A stretch of 64,000 nucleotides of DNA from Heliocidaris erythrogramma (Eukaryota > Echinodermata > Echinoidea > Camarodonta > Echinometridae). Positions 1 to 11,705 of this stretch are shown here, piece by piece. A model generated the notes under the pieces. It was given only the letters and a program-made list of their open reading frames with translations, was not told the DNA's origin and ran no database searches. Numbering within the stretch: the stretch's first letter is position 1; every line of letters starts with the position of its first letter. The stretch lies in NCBI GenBank assembly GCA_025617745.1, contig CM046863.1:16062875-16126874 (forward strand). Reading direction: 5' to 3'. The position numbers were made by a program, and so were the translations under genes.

Positions 1-1655
1 CCATACACATTATAATTATTTTTGTAATGTCAGTAAATTGTATAGAATTATATTATAAAACAAAATTTTCCTGTTTTTAACATAATTACAAGAGTGTTTT
101 TTTTTTTTTACAGAAAGTAAAATTATCTCCTATACATGTAGCTTCCCCCAAATTGGAATACAATCTATGGGTATGGAAAGTCTTTGCCAAAGCATTTGTG
201 CTGGTTTACAAAATTGAAATCTCACATTAATTTTGTTTCAAAGTACCTAATTTGCCTGGAGTTATATTGTAAATTGGTACTTGCCCTTTTTTCTGTATAA
301 GCTAGAGGAATAGATTTGAGATTTGTGCAACTGAAAGGGAATGTCTGAAGCTTCTTTTAAAATACAACACAACTTTGCAAAAACTACAAAATTATAGATA
401 TTCCATTTCTGAGAAAGAAGGTTGAATTATTAATGGAAGAAGATTATTGGGTAGTGCTGTTTATAGTCTTGATGCCAGGTCATAAGTTTATTTCAGGAAA
501 GATTTTTTTATTTGAAAATTTTCTGTGAAAAAAAATCCTATTATTTTCCTATCAAAATGATTGTTTTTCGGTTTCCTTATGGCCAATTAATATGATGAGT
601 CTGTCAAATTCATATTAAGTCCTGCAAAGGATGTCTTATAAATGTGTTTCAAAAAGGCCATTTACAGTACTTCAAATTATTTGTGTGAAAGTTTTAATCC
701 TATGATAAGTAAAGGATACTCAAGATGATTAATTGTGTGACTACACTGTATGTGTTACAAAATAAAGGTGTTTCAAATCATAACCTTAAATTCAGACTGA
801 GACTATTAAAGCATGGCTGCTTGATAATTAGCAAAAATAATTTGTTCAGACTATAAGTATTAAATTTCTTCATTAGATTTAAAAACAACATTAATAGAAA
901 ACCCGTATTGCTTCAAGCTTGTGCAGCCTAAATGGGAGCAATATCAGGCTGACTTGCGCTGAGACTAGCAAGTGATATCCTTACTATCCCTGACATTGTT
1001 AATTCAGGGATAATTACCTGACAGACTTGAACCTAGACTACTCATATCCTCAGGTTACACATTATGCTGTACATCAGAGAAGGTAATTACGCATCGTTTT
1101 CAGCATGGTTGACGGTTTTTGACAAATTCTTTGCATTTTGATGCATTCTGTACCAATTGTTGTCACATCATTGCTACCTGTAAAACTGATACTGTTTTCT
1201 ATATTTGAAAATTAGTAAATGAATAGACTAAAGTGTGTTTTATGCTTGGAAGTTATAAATTTTAGCACTTTAAAACAACTGTGATTTTCATGCTAAAAAT
1301 TGGTAGCACTGGTCTTATTTTCATAATCAATTCTCTTCTAATACTGTAATAGTTGCAGAAAAAAATGAATCTTAAAAGGCATTTTATCATGAAATTCCTA
1401 GTTTATTTTTGCTGTAAATCACATTTTCTGTCAGAATAATTTGGCAGATACTATTTATAATATACATATTAGGTCTTTTATGTGTTTTATTTGTATGATT
1501 TCTCTCTGTGTTTTTGATGTGGCCTGTATATGTGTAAAAGCTGTCTTAGACCGAGGGTAAAATACCTGCACAGAAGATTAAACTACAGTGTGAATACCAA
1601 AATTGCTCAAGTATTTTATCTCAGCCGAAAACTAAGTGAAATACTCATATTTCAT
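1..1655. other. AT-rich stretch, nothing recognised
   Basis: No open frame of useful length, RNA gene or clear inverted repeat was found. A single AATAAA near 761 has no coding sequence upstream in the window, so it is not called as a poly(A) signal. The stretch could hold the 3' end of a gene lying further left or plain intergenic DNA. Confidence 0.4.
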
Positions 1656-1675
1656 ACTAAAGGTAAAGTTGAGTT

Positions 1676-1818
1676 CTGGGAGGCATTTCATCAACTGTCC
1701 TTACAATGATTTGTACTGACCAATTTGCTCTCAGCCAGTCAGATGCAAGGATTTCAGTAGCTTATAACAGTTATTACAACCCTTTCATTGATGACAAGTT
1801 TTATGAAACAGGCCCCTA
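1676..1818 (+). mobile_element. MITE family F, copy 1 (nested)
   Basis: A 140-bp element with imperfect inverted ends of the type CTGGGAGGCATTTCATCAA. The core GACCAATTTGCTCTCAGCCA followed by TTCAGTAGCTTATAACAG is shared with copies near 9907, 24867 and 43508. It sits inside family C copy 1, so it is younger than that copy. Confidence 0.7.
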
Positions 1819-1875
1819 GTCACGAAATTACATTGTGAAAGAAACTGTCTCAAACCAATTTGGAAAGGTTGATCA

Positions 1876-2214
1876 TGTCAAATTTCAAATTTCAAATTTT
1901 CAAATTTGTATTTATTTCATTTCCAACAGAAAGAAAAGACAATGGCAATACAGATATTGTTACAGAAAATATGAAAAGTATATATGTACAAATTCAATTT
2001 AACTTGATATAAAGTGTAGAAGTACAATGAACATATAAATAAATTATTATAATGAATTATTAATAGAAATTCTTAATTTCGGAGGAAATGTGGGGGATCC
2101 ACTAAAAAGCAGTGCTTGTAATTTGTGGATCCCCCAGGGAAAATAAAATTGTTTCAAATTGTGCCTACGAATACTTGGAAAACACAAAACAGTGTTACAG
2201 AACAACAACAAACT
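1876..2214. mobile_element. Unclassified insertion in family C copy 1
   Basis: This segment interrupts family C between GGTTGATCATGTC and TGTGAGGTTTTGGAAT, which are contiguous in other copies. It opens with short TTTCAAAT repeats and an AT-rich stretch and contains a GGATCC-bearing hairpin near 2094-2135. It might be the 3' part of a non-LTR retroposon. No coding sequence is visible. Confidence 0.4.
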
Positions 2215-2965
2215 GTGAGGTTTTGGAATAATCAAACAATAGAAATTGACCCAGTCTCACTGTAAAGCACATACACTGCACACAGAAATGGGTATATGGG
2301 ACGGCACACACACATGTGTCATGAATGGTCGGCACGAACACTTCAGCTTTCTCTCGTCACATTTCGAATATGAAGGCATTTGAGGAGCAATTCCTAGTTG
2401 GAGACATTTCCTCTTTGATGTTCTTCCAAATTGACATAAAAAAGGGGAATGAGAAAGCTCAGAAATTAATTTTTTACAATTCTCAGACCTCGACCTTCTC
2501 TTTAAGCATTTAATTGAATACGGGCAGAGGATTATCTTTCACGTACACGTTAAGATACAGGCTGAACGCATCCAGAACGATATATCTGTACACTGTCTGT
2601 TATTCAACTGCAGGGAGGGAAATACTCTGGGAGGAAATTGGTCTGAATTACGCTCTGGATGGGTCCCTGTGTTGTCCAACACCGGACTAATTTGTAACAT
2701 CCTAAATTGATTGTTTACAAGAAATACTATTACACACAAAGTATGAGCATCCAATTTAACCCCAAAGCAGCACAGTGTCTCGTTTCAGTAGTGGTTTTTG
2801 CATTACATGTATATTTTGATCCTGAATGATAGGAATTACATATTTATATAAAAAAGCAGAAAGAGAAAAAAATCAATGACTTTTTGAGGGCTCCATTTGT
2901 AATGCAGTACCTTGTGCTGTTCTCGGAGAAGAGCGATGTAATTGTAGCTAATCATTAAAGTCTCG

Positions 2966-3165
2966 AAATTGGCAACACAGTGTAAAATATATAATCACTC
3001 TTTTCATGTGCATATTGGCAATTTTTCTGTTCAATTTTGCAATTATTCACATTGGTTCACTGAATAAAGTTATTTTTTCCAAACTATTTCGGAGTTGGAG
3101 AAAAAAAAATGTTGCCAATTTGAGGAGGAGAAGCTGATCAATTTAGACCTTAAGAAAACTATGAA
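2966..3165 (+). mobile_element. Partial copy of palindromic element P
   Basis: The right part resembles element P (full copy at 3546-3962): AATTGGCAACACA at the left and GTTGCCAATTTGAGGAGGAG followed by a GATCAATTTAG-type end at the right. The terminal CCTTTCA ends are missing, so this is a truncated or decayed copy. Confidence 0.45.
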
Positions 3166-3221
3166 TTGCTATGGGTTACAGAGAAACTATTTTTTGTTCA
3201 ATTTGAGTCTTTACCTTTGAA

Positions 3222-3550
3222 GATCAAAGAGAAGTTTGAGTTCTGGGAAATGTGAAAAATAATTTGTAAACATTTTCATTCCTTTTATGTCAGTATGGAA
3301 GAACATCATAATAGAAATGTCCCCTGAAGAGGATTGATCTTCAAATGCCTTCATATTCGAAATATGATAAGAAATAGCTGAAGTGTTTGGGCAGAACATT
3401 CATGGCACATGTGTATGCAGTCCCATATACACACCTATGTGTGCAGTGCATGTGCTTTTCAGCGAGACTGGGCTAATTTTTTATCATTGTGATGATTGCA
3501 AAACCTGACAGTATAAACCAATTCTTATGTGTAGTCCTTATTCTTTCACA
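3222..3550 (-). mobile_element. MITE family C, copy 2 (partial)
   Basis: Read on the minus strand this matches the right two thirds of family C, ending in TTTGAGTTCTGGGAAATG near 3235 (plus-strand reading). It is cut at about 3550 by element P. A plus-oriented family C fragment resumes at 3963-4050 and at 4565-4620, so two partial copies flank the insertion. Confidence 0.6.
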
Positions 3551-3962
3551 ATTAACCCTTTCAAGACAATTGACCACATTATATAGTTTGGCTCCTTAGC
3601 TATTGATTCAGAGCTCTAAAAATATACCAGATGCATGAGCAGAAATAGCAAAATTTCTGCATATACTATGTCCATTTTTGTTGCAAGACCATATTGTGTT
3701 TGATGCCAGGAATTTTAAAAACAAGACTAAGCTTTAAAAACCCTTAAATTGGCAACACATTGAGAGGATGAAAATCATTTGTTTTTATCAAATTTGTCAT
3801 CTTTTTCAACTTTCATCAAAATTCCTAACCATGTATGTTGTTTTCAAAGACATTACATGTTATTAAAATCATGTAGCATTAAAAGAAAAATATTATTGTT
3901 GCCAATTTGAAGAACAAAAAGTGATCAATTTAGCTCTTAAATAATTCCTGTCCTGAAAGGGT
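3546..3962. mobile_element. Palindromic element P, copy 1
   Basis: A 417-bp non-coding element ends in TTAACCCTTTCAAGAC on the left and CCTGAAAGGGTTAA on the right, giving short inverted ends. Inside are paired ATTGGCAACA and TTGCCAATTTGAAG blocks. Near-complete copies lie at 16659-17035 (opposite orientation) and 23066-23871. No open reading frame is present. Confidence 0.7.
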
Positions 3963-4099
3963 TAAGTAGTGGTCATGAATTGCAATGTGAAAGACTGTGT
4001 CAAAGTTACTGGGATAGATGTGTTGTGAGGTTTGGGAATCATTAATATGATTTAGGGTTTTACTAAGCAACCATGCTCAAAATCAAATACAATGTAAAG

Positions 4100-4440
4100 T
4101 ACTAAGGACAAAAAAGAGGAAGAACGAGAAGGAGAGGAAGAAGAAGGAGGAAAAGGAGGAGTAGGAGAAGAAGAAAAAGAAGGGGAAAAAGGAGAAGGAG
4201 AAGAAGGAAAGAGAAGCAAAAGAAGAAGAAGGAGAAGGAAAGAGAAGCAAAAGAAGAAGAAGAAGAAGAAGAAGGAGGAGGAGAAGGAAAGAGAAGCAAA
4301 AGAAGAAGAAGGAGGAGAAGGAAGAGGAGAAGAAGGAAAGAGAAGCAAAAGAAGAAGAAGAGAAGGAGAAGGAGAAGATGAAGGATGAGAAGAAGAAGGA
4401 AAGAGAAGCAAAAGAAGAAGAAGAGAAGGAGAAGTACATA
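4100..4440. repeat. Polypurine GAA/GGA satellite
   Basis: About 340 bp of almost pure A/G on the plus strand, built from GAAGAAGAAGGAG-type blocks. At least five spaced copies of GGAAAGAGAAGCAAAAGAAG lie inside, so it is a degenerate minisatellite and not a simple trinucleotide run. The Ser/Phe/Leu-rich open frames on the minus strand are translations of this tract and not genes. Confidence 0.85.
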
Positions 4441-4624
4441 ACGGTCACGGATTATAAACGTATTTCTTCTTCCTACGTGGTATATGATGGCATTTCCAGA
4501 GTCATCCCTTTCAAGTGACATCGCGCCCACAATATCCTTTCACATACATCTATAGGAGTATAAAAACAATGAGAAAGCTCACAAATTATTTCTCACCTCT
4601 GCCAGAATTCATCTTTTCTCTAGA

Positions 4625-6830
4625 ATTTTTTTTCTAGAATCCTCATCAGAGTGTGAACTAAGCTATATATCCTGCTATTTCCTCTTTATTTCTTGGGGGC
4701 CCCGGGCAGGCTCATTTTACATGCATAATGCTCCCTCCAAGGAATTTTTGACTAAAATGTCAAAGTTTAAAGGAGATTTGGGCATGAAGGATAGCTCGGC
4801 CAAGCCAAATTAGAGTTTCGCTTTCTGCTGCGTTAATTACCCTGTAATTCTGAGAGCATTGGCTTCCCAAATCATTGTAGGGAAAGACTGTATTAAAGAT
4901 GTTTTTGTCCATATTCATTTCCACTTTTCTGTAGGGATGTCAGGTATATTGTAGCTGTTGAGAGCTAGAAGGGCATTAACCTGATGCTAAAGTGACAGTA
5001 AACTGAAGCTCCTAATGGCGCCATCTTTTAACAGGACTTGAAAAGTGTCTGTGCCTCTCATTTCCCCATCATGCCACATTCTAGTTTGTAGAAGTTTATA
5101 ATGTACCTGTAGATATCTATGGGCAATTTTTTTGCATTTGAATAGTTTTAAATTAAAAAAAAAATTCTTTTACCAAATAAGCTTTTTGTCATAATGCAAA
5201 ATAAAATGCAATTACTTTTCAAATTATAACCTTGATTTAGCAGTCATTGTAAGATGGCACTGTTTAAGTTTTACCAGTTTAATGCCACTTTAAGAAGATA
5301 ATATGAGTTAACACCCTTTTAGCACTTGAACAGATATTTTATTTATTTTCAAAAGGGATATTGACCCACAATGCAGAATATACTTACTTATTTCTTGAAA
5401 TTGGCAACACAATATACATGTAGATGAGAACAGGCCTACAAGTCAGATTTAAAAAAAAATTATAGGTGTTGGGGAGGTAGGTTTTGGAAAAGGGTGTTTG
5501 GTTTTGTTTTAACTTATACACCCCAAACTTTTTATGGTCTTTTGATTATTAATAGAGGTGTAATTACTAATGTTAATTAAGCTAATACTTGGCCATGAAG
5601 TCCCTTATCTGTGGTATGGGGGGGGGGGGGGGTTGAGTAAAGTAAAAGTGAAAACAAAATGCAGTTTTACCCTCTTCATGGGTCATTGACTTCATAAGAA
5701 TTATCAAAAATGATTTATTAATGAATTATCTATTACTTTTGAGAGTAGGAGTAGTGGTAGTACTTAAAGCCAATTTCAGGAACAGCAAATCATGTTTATA
5801 AATTAATCAAATGGATTTTGTAGTAATTTATAAACATGTCCTGAAGATTATATTATAAATGGGGAACTTGTGTGTGGTGGGTGCTTCATGTATATATGAG
5901 GAAGACCGTTAGTGAAAATCCAATTCTAATATCTTCCTTCTTAATTGGTAGCAACGATGAGTGATTTTGAAATTGATTCGATAGTGAATTTCTAGCAATT
6001 ATCGCCTGATCCTTTTAGTGCTTGAGATCTCCAGATTGGAATCTCACATCATATCGTCTTTTAAGAGCTAGAAGAGCATTGCAATCTATGTTATGAGTAA
6101 TATTTAAGTTAACTCCCTTCTGTCACTCAGCGCATGATATATCGTTGCTGAATTAACATAGTGGCACAACCTCCCGCGGATCTTGCAAAACGCTTTCCGA
6201 GAAAAACGTGATTCAAATTTTTACATATTGAAAACAGCAAATTGGACTTGTTGATATGAGTTCAGTTTAATAAATCATATGTTAAGAACGAGAAGAATCT
6301 TGTCTACCCATTCATGTAGAAATATAGAGTTGTTCATGTGAAATGTTAGCAGTGCAAGGCTGCAAACATTGTGTGCCACTTCGGGAAAAAGAAATATGGG
6401 TAATCTGGTACGCATCGCATGTGTTTTTGTATTCGCGAAGTGCATGCGCACTAAACATATTAATTTGCTTTTTACTTTTTCACAAAGTGACACATTGATT
6501 GGATGCGGGAGTGTACCGTGCACGCACTTTATTCATACTTGCGCTCCATTCGCCATAACGTAACAAATGTTGTGTCACTTCATGAATTAAATGGTTGGCC
6601 TTTTTGAGGTTCGTGTCAGTTTGGTCATACCCTTTTTTTGCAGAATACACCAAAATTGATACATGAAACTTTGTATGTGATAAATGATGGTAAATAGATG
6701 CTAAAAATTGAAAAAAAAATGAAATTTGATATTTTACGCTATTTTTGGTGTTATGCCACTTCGTGAATTCAACGACGATATATATATATGCCCAGAGATC
6801 TGAAAGACTTGAAAAGCTTAATAGTGGGGA
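4625..6830. other. Intergenic stretch with a G15 run
   Basis: No gene seen. An uninterrupted run of 15 G lies at 5618-5632. The rest is AT-rich sequence without convincing codon structure or long inverted repeats. Confidence 0.4.
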
Positions 6831-6836
6831 TGAGTT

Positions 6837-7213
6837 AAAGATAAAGTTGATTACTGGGCATGAGATTGAATTGTGAAAGAAACTGTCTCAAAGCAGTTGA
6901 GAAAGGTTGATTATATAGCCCCTAAGAATCGGTGTATATTGTAAGGTTTGGGAATCACCAAAATAGTAAGAAATTGACTCAATCCTGCTGAGAGTCACAT
7001 ACACTGCACACAGAAATGTGTATATGGGACTACACACAAATGTTCGGCCTGAACATTTCAGCCGTTTCTTGTCATATTTTGAATGTGAGGGCATGTGAGG
7101 GCATTTGAAGATCAATCCTTTTCAGGGGACATTTCTACTTCATGATAAGTTTCCAAACTAACATAAAAAGAATTTGAGAAATCTCACAAATTAATTTTCA
7201 GCTTTCCCAGAAC
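6837..7213 (+). mobile_element. MITE family C, copy 3 (uninterrupted)
   Basis: The best intact copy of family C. Its left end TAAAGATAAAGTTGATTACT and right end (the complement of AAGGGAAGGTTGGGTTCTGG) form imperfect inverted termini. Inside are the shared GTGAAAGAAACTGTCTC and GTTCGGCCTGAACATTTCAG blocks. It is non-coding. Confidence 0.7.
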
Positions 7214-8590
7214 CCAACCTTCCCTTTAAATGAGGATAATTATTATTATTTTTTTTTTTTGCTGCTATTTTTGCTATTCCTGCTGCTATTCTCTACCGTG
7301 ATACAGAAGAACATTCCTCTGCAAACGACAGTGTGATCATTATATTTTTCTTCACAAAAGCTTTTTAGAAACATGGAACTATTATAAAAAGTGGGCTTTA
7401 TCTTTTGGATGTTTGTCATGTTTTGTAATAAATTTTTTTTTTCCATAGCATTTTTTTAAACCAAAGATTTCCAGGTCTAAATCACTCTCTGCTGCAGAAA
7501 CCTTTTTTTCCCCCACTGCAAAGAATATATTTGCACAAGACTTTTCAAACTGTCCACACTCGTGAATGGTTGTGTATTGTTATCTTAAAAATTGAATTCA
7601 ATTTCATATTTTTGTTTTAAATGTTTTATCACAGCAATATTATCCTAATTGTGATTAAATTTGCTACATGTATGTTTTCAAACAGGAATTTTTCAGATCC
7701 AGTCTTTAAAATGGACTATTTTTTTCTTTTCAAAATTTGAATTTTCTAAGAATCAAAGGATTTGAATATATCATAAAGGCAAATTATTCAAATATGCATA
7801 ATGCCAGGTGCAATTTTGGTTACACCTGTATTATTTGAGAGCATTGCTAAGCGATGAAAAGAGGAATAGTGAGTAATTTCAATTATTACGAGGGATAAAG
7901 AGTTGTTTTGTCGCTTCAAGATTCAACCTGCATTTAAAGGCCACTTCAGGTGTATCCCATAACAGAGTGACCTATATATGCAGGTTTAGCCATGTCTGGA
8001 GCTCCATGCCCTTATCCTGGCCCAGTTTCTATCTCCAGTCCCATACGTACATATCCGTGTATGGCTGATTCCATAAGCTATGTTTGCAATTATCTCTAAT
8101 TGGGGGAAGGAAATTGAAGAAAAACCACATCGGATGGTCATAGTTTTATTTTGGGAAGTGAAGCGCTCGGCTTTTTGATAAGTTGTATGTGATAGCTGTT
8201 TGAAGGCCAAGCTAACAGGTTGCGTGGATTTCTTTCTGAGCTGTAGTATCGTGTTACCTTTTGATTCTAAATATGAGATCATCGTAAATCAATATTTCTG
8301 GACTTCAACGCGGCGTGGTCTGAGAGTGAATTCGTGTTTTTAGAGAAAATGCATTAGAAGGAGTTTGGTGTTTGTGGAGGTTTACTTGGCCCCATTTCTT
8401 TAAAAACGATAAAGAAATTGCTAAAAATCATATTGAAAATTGCAAACACACATTTGCATGTATGGGTATGGGAAATGATTTACAGCAATTTTACCAACTA
8501 TTTAAATAATTTAATTAGTCAAAGTGAAAAAGGCATTGCATTAAATCTTGTAGCATGAAAAATTTAAATTGTGTGAATCCCTTGCATTTT
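7214..8590. other. Intergenic stretch, nothing recognised
   Basis: AT-rich sequence with short homopolymers. Open frames here are short and look random. No inverted repeats or RNA-like structure was found by eye. Confidence 0.35.
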
Positions 8591-8605
8591 GATGGAATGA
8601 AATTA

Positions 8606-8606
<1 letters not shown>

Positions 8607-8637
<31 letters not shown>

Positions 8638-8730
8638 GGAAAGAAACAAAGACAAAGGAATGAGAGAAATGGAGATAAAGGGAGAGAGAAAGAGAAAGGA
8701 GAGAGAGAGAGAGAAAGAAAGTAGGAGAAA
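8607..8730. repeat. (GA)n-rich simple repeat
   Basis: Starts as a perfect (GA)n run at 8607-8632 and continues as degenerate GAGA/GGAGAGAA sequence to about 8730. Open frames on both strands here are artefacts of the repeat. Confidence 0.85.
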
Positions 8731-8807
8731 TAGTGAGTGGGAAGGAAAGGAATCTGCATGAAGGAATGCAGATGAGAGAAAATATTTCAAGACTCTAATT
8801 GAGATAC

Positions 8808-8890
8808 AATAATAATAATAATAATATTCCGCTTTTATATAGCGCCTAATACATGGTTGTGTTTCTAAGCGCTTTACAGAAAACGAGATT
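8808..8890 (+). repeat. (AAT)n repeat joined to AGCGCTTTACA-type repeat
   Basis: An (AAT)6-type microsatellite runs straight into TATATAGCGCC and TTTCTAAGCGCTTTACAG. A related (AAT)n plus AAGGCGCTTACA unit occurs at 35354-35445. This suggests a dispersed retroposon or MITE that carries its own microsatellite. Confidence 0.55.
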
Positions 8891-8894
8891 AACA

Positions 8895-9620
8895 GAGAGA
8901 GAGAGAAAAAAAAGGATAACACGTAGAGTTAAAAGTGCCAAAAAGAACAAGCTGTCTATAGAGTATCATGACAAATTCAAATGAAAATGCCAATGCATTT
9001 TTTCACCGTGGCACACAATAGTTTTGAATGCGTTAATCTACAGTGTACGATGAAGCAAGGCTCCGCATGCTCGTGTGGGTACGAGTTGGTAGAGCATCGA
9101 TGCCCTCGGAGAAAAAAAAAAGGCTGAATTACGTTGGATCCTGAGTCATCTTCGGTTTCTTTCTCTCGAGTCTCTCCCGGACTGCTTTGCATATAATTGA
9201 AAGTGTGGCCATTCTCCTTAACACGGCTACTCACACTATTGCATACAATGCCGCATGCGTGCCTTCGAGTTGGAATATGAATGCATAATTTGAAGTATTC
9301 TGGAGGAATTTTCAGGGCATTTTCATGTCTTAATACGGATAGAGAAAGATAAGGTGAATTTTTCTGTGTCACTTTTTTTCCAGAGTGAACCTTTGCAAGC
9401 AGTGATATAATGATAAAGTGATAATACGTATTGGTGAAGCAATACAAAATTTAGAGTTTGTTTGAACTCGTTCATTTCTTACAGTTACTAAGTACAAAGT
9501 TGTATAGGGAGTTTCTTGCGCATAGAATATGAAGGTCCTTTTTTTCTGAAACTGAAACTGAAATAAAGAGACATTTCCTCTATCAGATTAACTCCTTAAA
9601 TGATAATATACATGTAGTAC
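8895..9620. other. Intergenic stretch, nothing recognised
   Basis: A 156-codon minus-strand open frame (8977-9447) crosses this stretch. It shows no family resemblance I recognise and no splice context. Treated as non-coding. Confidence 0.35.
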
Positions 9621-9624
9621 AGCC

Positions 9625-9785
9625 AAAAACTGCTTTAGCGATAAAAGGCAACCATATTTTTCCCTTGAAAAGTGTTTCCCATTGAAACATGTATTAAAGG
9701 AACCTGTACATAAAGACCACCTGCTCATAAAGACTGCTTTCTTATCTCCCTTGAGTGGTCTTTATGGACAGGTTTCACTGTATAT
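9625..9785 (+). mobile_element. Family T element, right half
   Basis: Contains AAAGGAACCTGTACATAAAG, TTGAGTGGTCTTTATGGACA and the terminal GGTTTCACTGTATA. It matches the right half of the complete element at 9895-10231, with the left end missing. Confidence 0.55.
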
Positions 9786-9894
9786 GATAAAATTAAAAAA
9801 AGTTTGTTTTGTCTTTGTAACCTTGTACATTTTCTGTACGTTCAATGTAATAATGATCACCAGCGATGCTTTGCATTAGAGGGACGGAAATATA

Positions 9895-10231
9895 CAGTCA
9901 AACCTGGGGGGGTTTTCATCAAGTGTCTTGTCAAGTGATTTTTACTGACAAATTTGCTCTCAGCCAATCAGATGCAAGGATTTTAGTAGCTTATAACAGT
10001 TGTCAGTGAAAATCACAGACAAAACACTTGATGAAAAGCTCCCCTGCTTTAGCAACCACCTGTATAAAAAGACAACCTGTCTATAAAGACCACAATTGTT
10101 TGTTTCCCTTGAAAAGTGTTTCTCGTTGCAACATTTATTAAAGGAACCTGGACATAAAGACCACCTGCTCATGAAGACCGCTTTTCTTGTCTCCCTTGAG
10201 TGGTCTTTATACATGTAGACAGGTTTCACCG
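9895..10231 (+). mobile_element. Family T MITE (pogo/Tigger-like ends) with nested F
   Basis: The element begins CAGTCAAACCTG and ends CAGGTTTCACCG, with TA on both sides (9893-9894 and 10232-10233). A TA target and CAGTC-type ends are what Tc1/mariner-pogo elements use. A family F element is inserted at about 9907-10046. No transposase coding sequence is present. A related copy lies at 33860-34040 in an NLR intron. Confidence 0.65.
9907..10046 (+). mobile_element. MITE family F, copy 2 (nested)
   Basis: The ends TTTTCATCAAGTG and CACTTGATGAAAA are inverted. The core GACAAATTTGCTCTCAGCCA is identical to that of the 24867 copy. It interrupts a family T element just after its left end. Confidence 0.7.
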
Positions 10232-10397
10232 TAAAAAAAATGTCATACATGTACATGTATGTGGTGCCATCTGTGAAGAGTGAAGAAGCTCTCTGGTCTT
10301 TTTAGTTCACTGTTACATGATGTATACATACATGTACATTGAAATTGTGAATAATTATTTAGACACTTATTGTATTCCTTTTCTTTCTCATTTACAG

Positions 10398-10492
10398 ATC
10401 CTTTTGATCGAATGAGAGGAATAAAGACCAGCTGAGCTGTTGATTGCAACGTGATTAGCCACTGAAACTTGGCCATGCATTCTTCTATTAAG
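10398..10492 (+). other. Candidate 5' untranslated exon of the BCL9 gene
   Basis: A strong acceptor (pyrimidine-rich TTTCTTTCTCATTTACAG ending at 10397) and a plausible donor (AA|GTAAGA at 10493) bound 95 bp without an open frame. It lies 1.1 kb upstream of the first coding exon on the same strand, so it could be a leader exon. A chance match is quite possible. Confidence 0.3.
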
Positions 10493-10748
10493 TAAGAAAA
10501 CTTGTTTAACATCATGTTCATATGTCATCTGTGAACACACACATTGTACAACTGACTTCTCCGATATATAATGAGCCTCCCTCTCTGCTTTTATCGTCCT
10601 GGTGGAATCGTTTGGCCACCCATTTTTTTTCAGGACAGAACGCAACAATATTTTCCGAGTGCTAATTGTTTTTGCTCCTTCGAGGTGACGTTTGTTCAGA
10701 AGAATCATGTTGGCAGTGTTCGTTGTGCTTAATTGACTGAAACCTACC

Positions 10749-11188
10749 AATAAGCGAGTTCGTAATTAGGATTTGCACATGAGCAGATAAAGGTCATTTG
10801 AGATAAACTGGCATGTTCGTTTAAAATTCACTGAGATAAGCATCGACTGTGATGTAATGATTATTCATATATTCATTTACTTATACTTTTCATTAAATCC
10901 ACTGAAAAGCAACAAAGTGTTCATTGATGGTTTTCATTGATGGTTGGTATGACAGTGTGCGAAATGATAGCCAACTTGCAAACAATGCGCTTTCCCAAGT
11001 GTTCATTGACGTGATATTCTAGTCACCTGGTCTACAATGTCCTTCTTTCATAGAGTTTGAATTCTGTAGGTTGCTTTGTCGGGGAAGCTTACGTATTATC
11101 TTCTTTGAAAAGATGCCTATCCTAATGAAAAAAGGGAAAGGTCATTTGGGGAAAAGTTGCTCATGGGCCAATTACGAACTCGCTTATT
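10749..11188. mobile_element. MITE family A, copy 1
   Basis: A 440-bp element has perfect inverted ends AATAAGCGAGTTCGTAATT and its complement, with TACC close to each end as a possible target duplication. The inner block GAGCAGATAAAGGTCAT is shared with the copy at 27209-27541. It is non-coding. Confidence 0.75.
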
Positions 11189-11464
11189 TTACCGATCAGG
11201 TATGGCCACTGATAACATCATCGTTTATATGTGCATACATCTTCATTATCGTTACCAGACAAAGGTGACTCTCCCTTAAGGCCTAACCTTATTATATTGT
11301 GGTTATATCATTCATTGGAAACTTATCTCACTATAAATATGTTTTTAAAATGTGACTCTGTTCCTGTCCATGTGGAAAAGCCCAAAACGAGACCCAAGAA
11401 CCAATATACATGTAACCTATCTTGATTCCCACTTTTTTTTAAAACCTGTAAGTCGTCCTCGATA

Positions 11465-11566
11465 TAGATCCCGATGTTGGAAGTAATTTTTCTTATAAAG
11501 TGAACACAATGAACCATAGACAGTGAGTGACGAGCCCTGCCTGAAGAACTGATAAAACTCACCTTG
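11465..11566 (+). repeat. Degenerate upstream copy of the BCL9 start region
   Basis: About 100 bp here match the region around the BCL9 start codon (about 11636-11736), 171 bp further right. Shared blocks are TCTTATAAAGTGAACA, ACCATAGACA and GAAGAACTGA.AAAACTC. Overall similarity looks like 75-80%. The upstream copy lacks the ATG and a good acceptor. It is best read as a tandem duplication of an exon edge that has decayed. Confidence 0.65.
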
Positions 11567-11608
11567 ATTTGCATTTTTATACTCTAATTATTTCTCTTTC
11601 TTTTACAG

Positions 11609-11705
11609 ACACTTGCTTTGCTATTTACGACTTGCTCACCACAGATGATGAAAGCGATTTATCTTATAAAGTGAACATTTAACCATAGACATTGAGCGAC
11701 ACATA
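11609..11705 (+). other. 5' untranslated part of first coding exon, with uORF
   Basis: The acceptor TTTCTTTTACAG ends at 11608. The leader carries a short upstream open frame (11645-11674, two adjacent ATG codons, nine residues, TGA). An in-frame TAA also lies 13 codons before the main ATG, which supports 11706 as the start within this exon. Confidence 0.6.

Larger units (their letters stand above)
1657..2510 (+). mobile_element. MITE family C, copy 1, with two insertions
   Basis: A non-coding repeat of about 380 bp basic length begins with AAGTTGAGTTCTGG and ends with the imperfect complement (GACCTCGACCTTCTCTTTAA). Conserved inner blocks include GTGAAAGAAACTGTCTC, GAGGTTTTGGAAT and GAACACTTCAGC. 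The body is split twice: by a family F element (1676-1818) and by an unrelated segment (about 1876-2214). Other copies lie near 3222, 6837, 17330, 17757, 23930 and 26930, so this is a dispersed family, probably a non-autonomous DNA transposon. Confidence 0.65.

Noticed and set aside
4052-4530. Three overlapping minus-strand open frames of 119-142 codons
   Set aside because: All are translations of the polypurine satellite; composition is only Ser, Phe, Leu and Pro.
8977-9447. 156-codon minus-strand open frame
   Set aside because: No similarity to a known family is apparent, and there is no splice or promoter context; probably chance.
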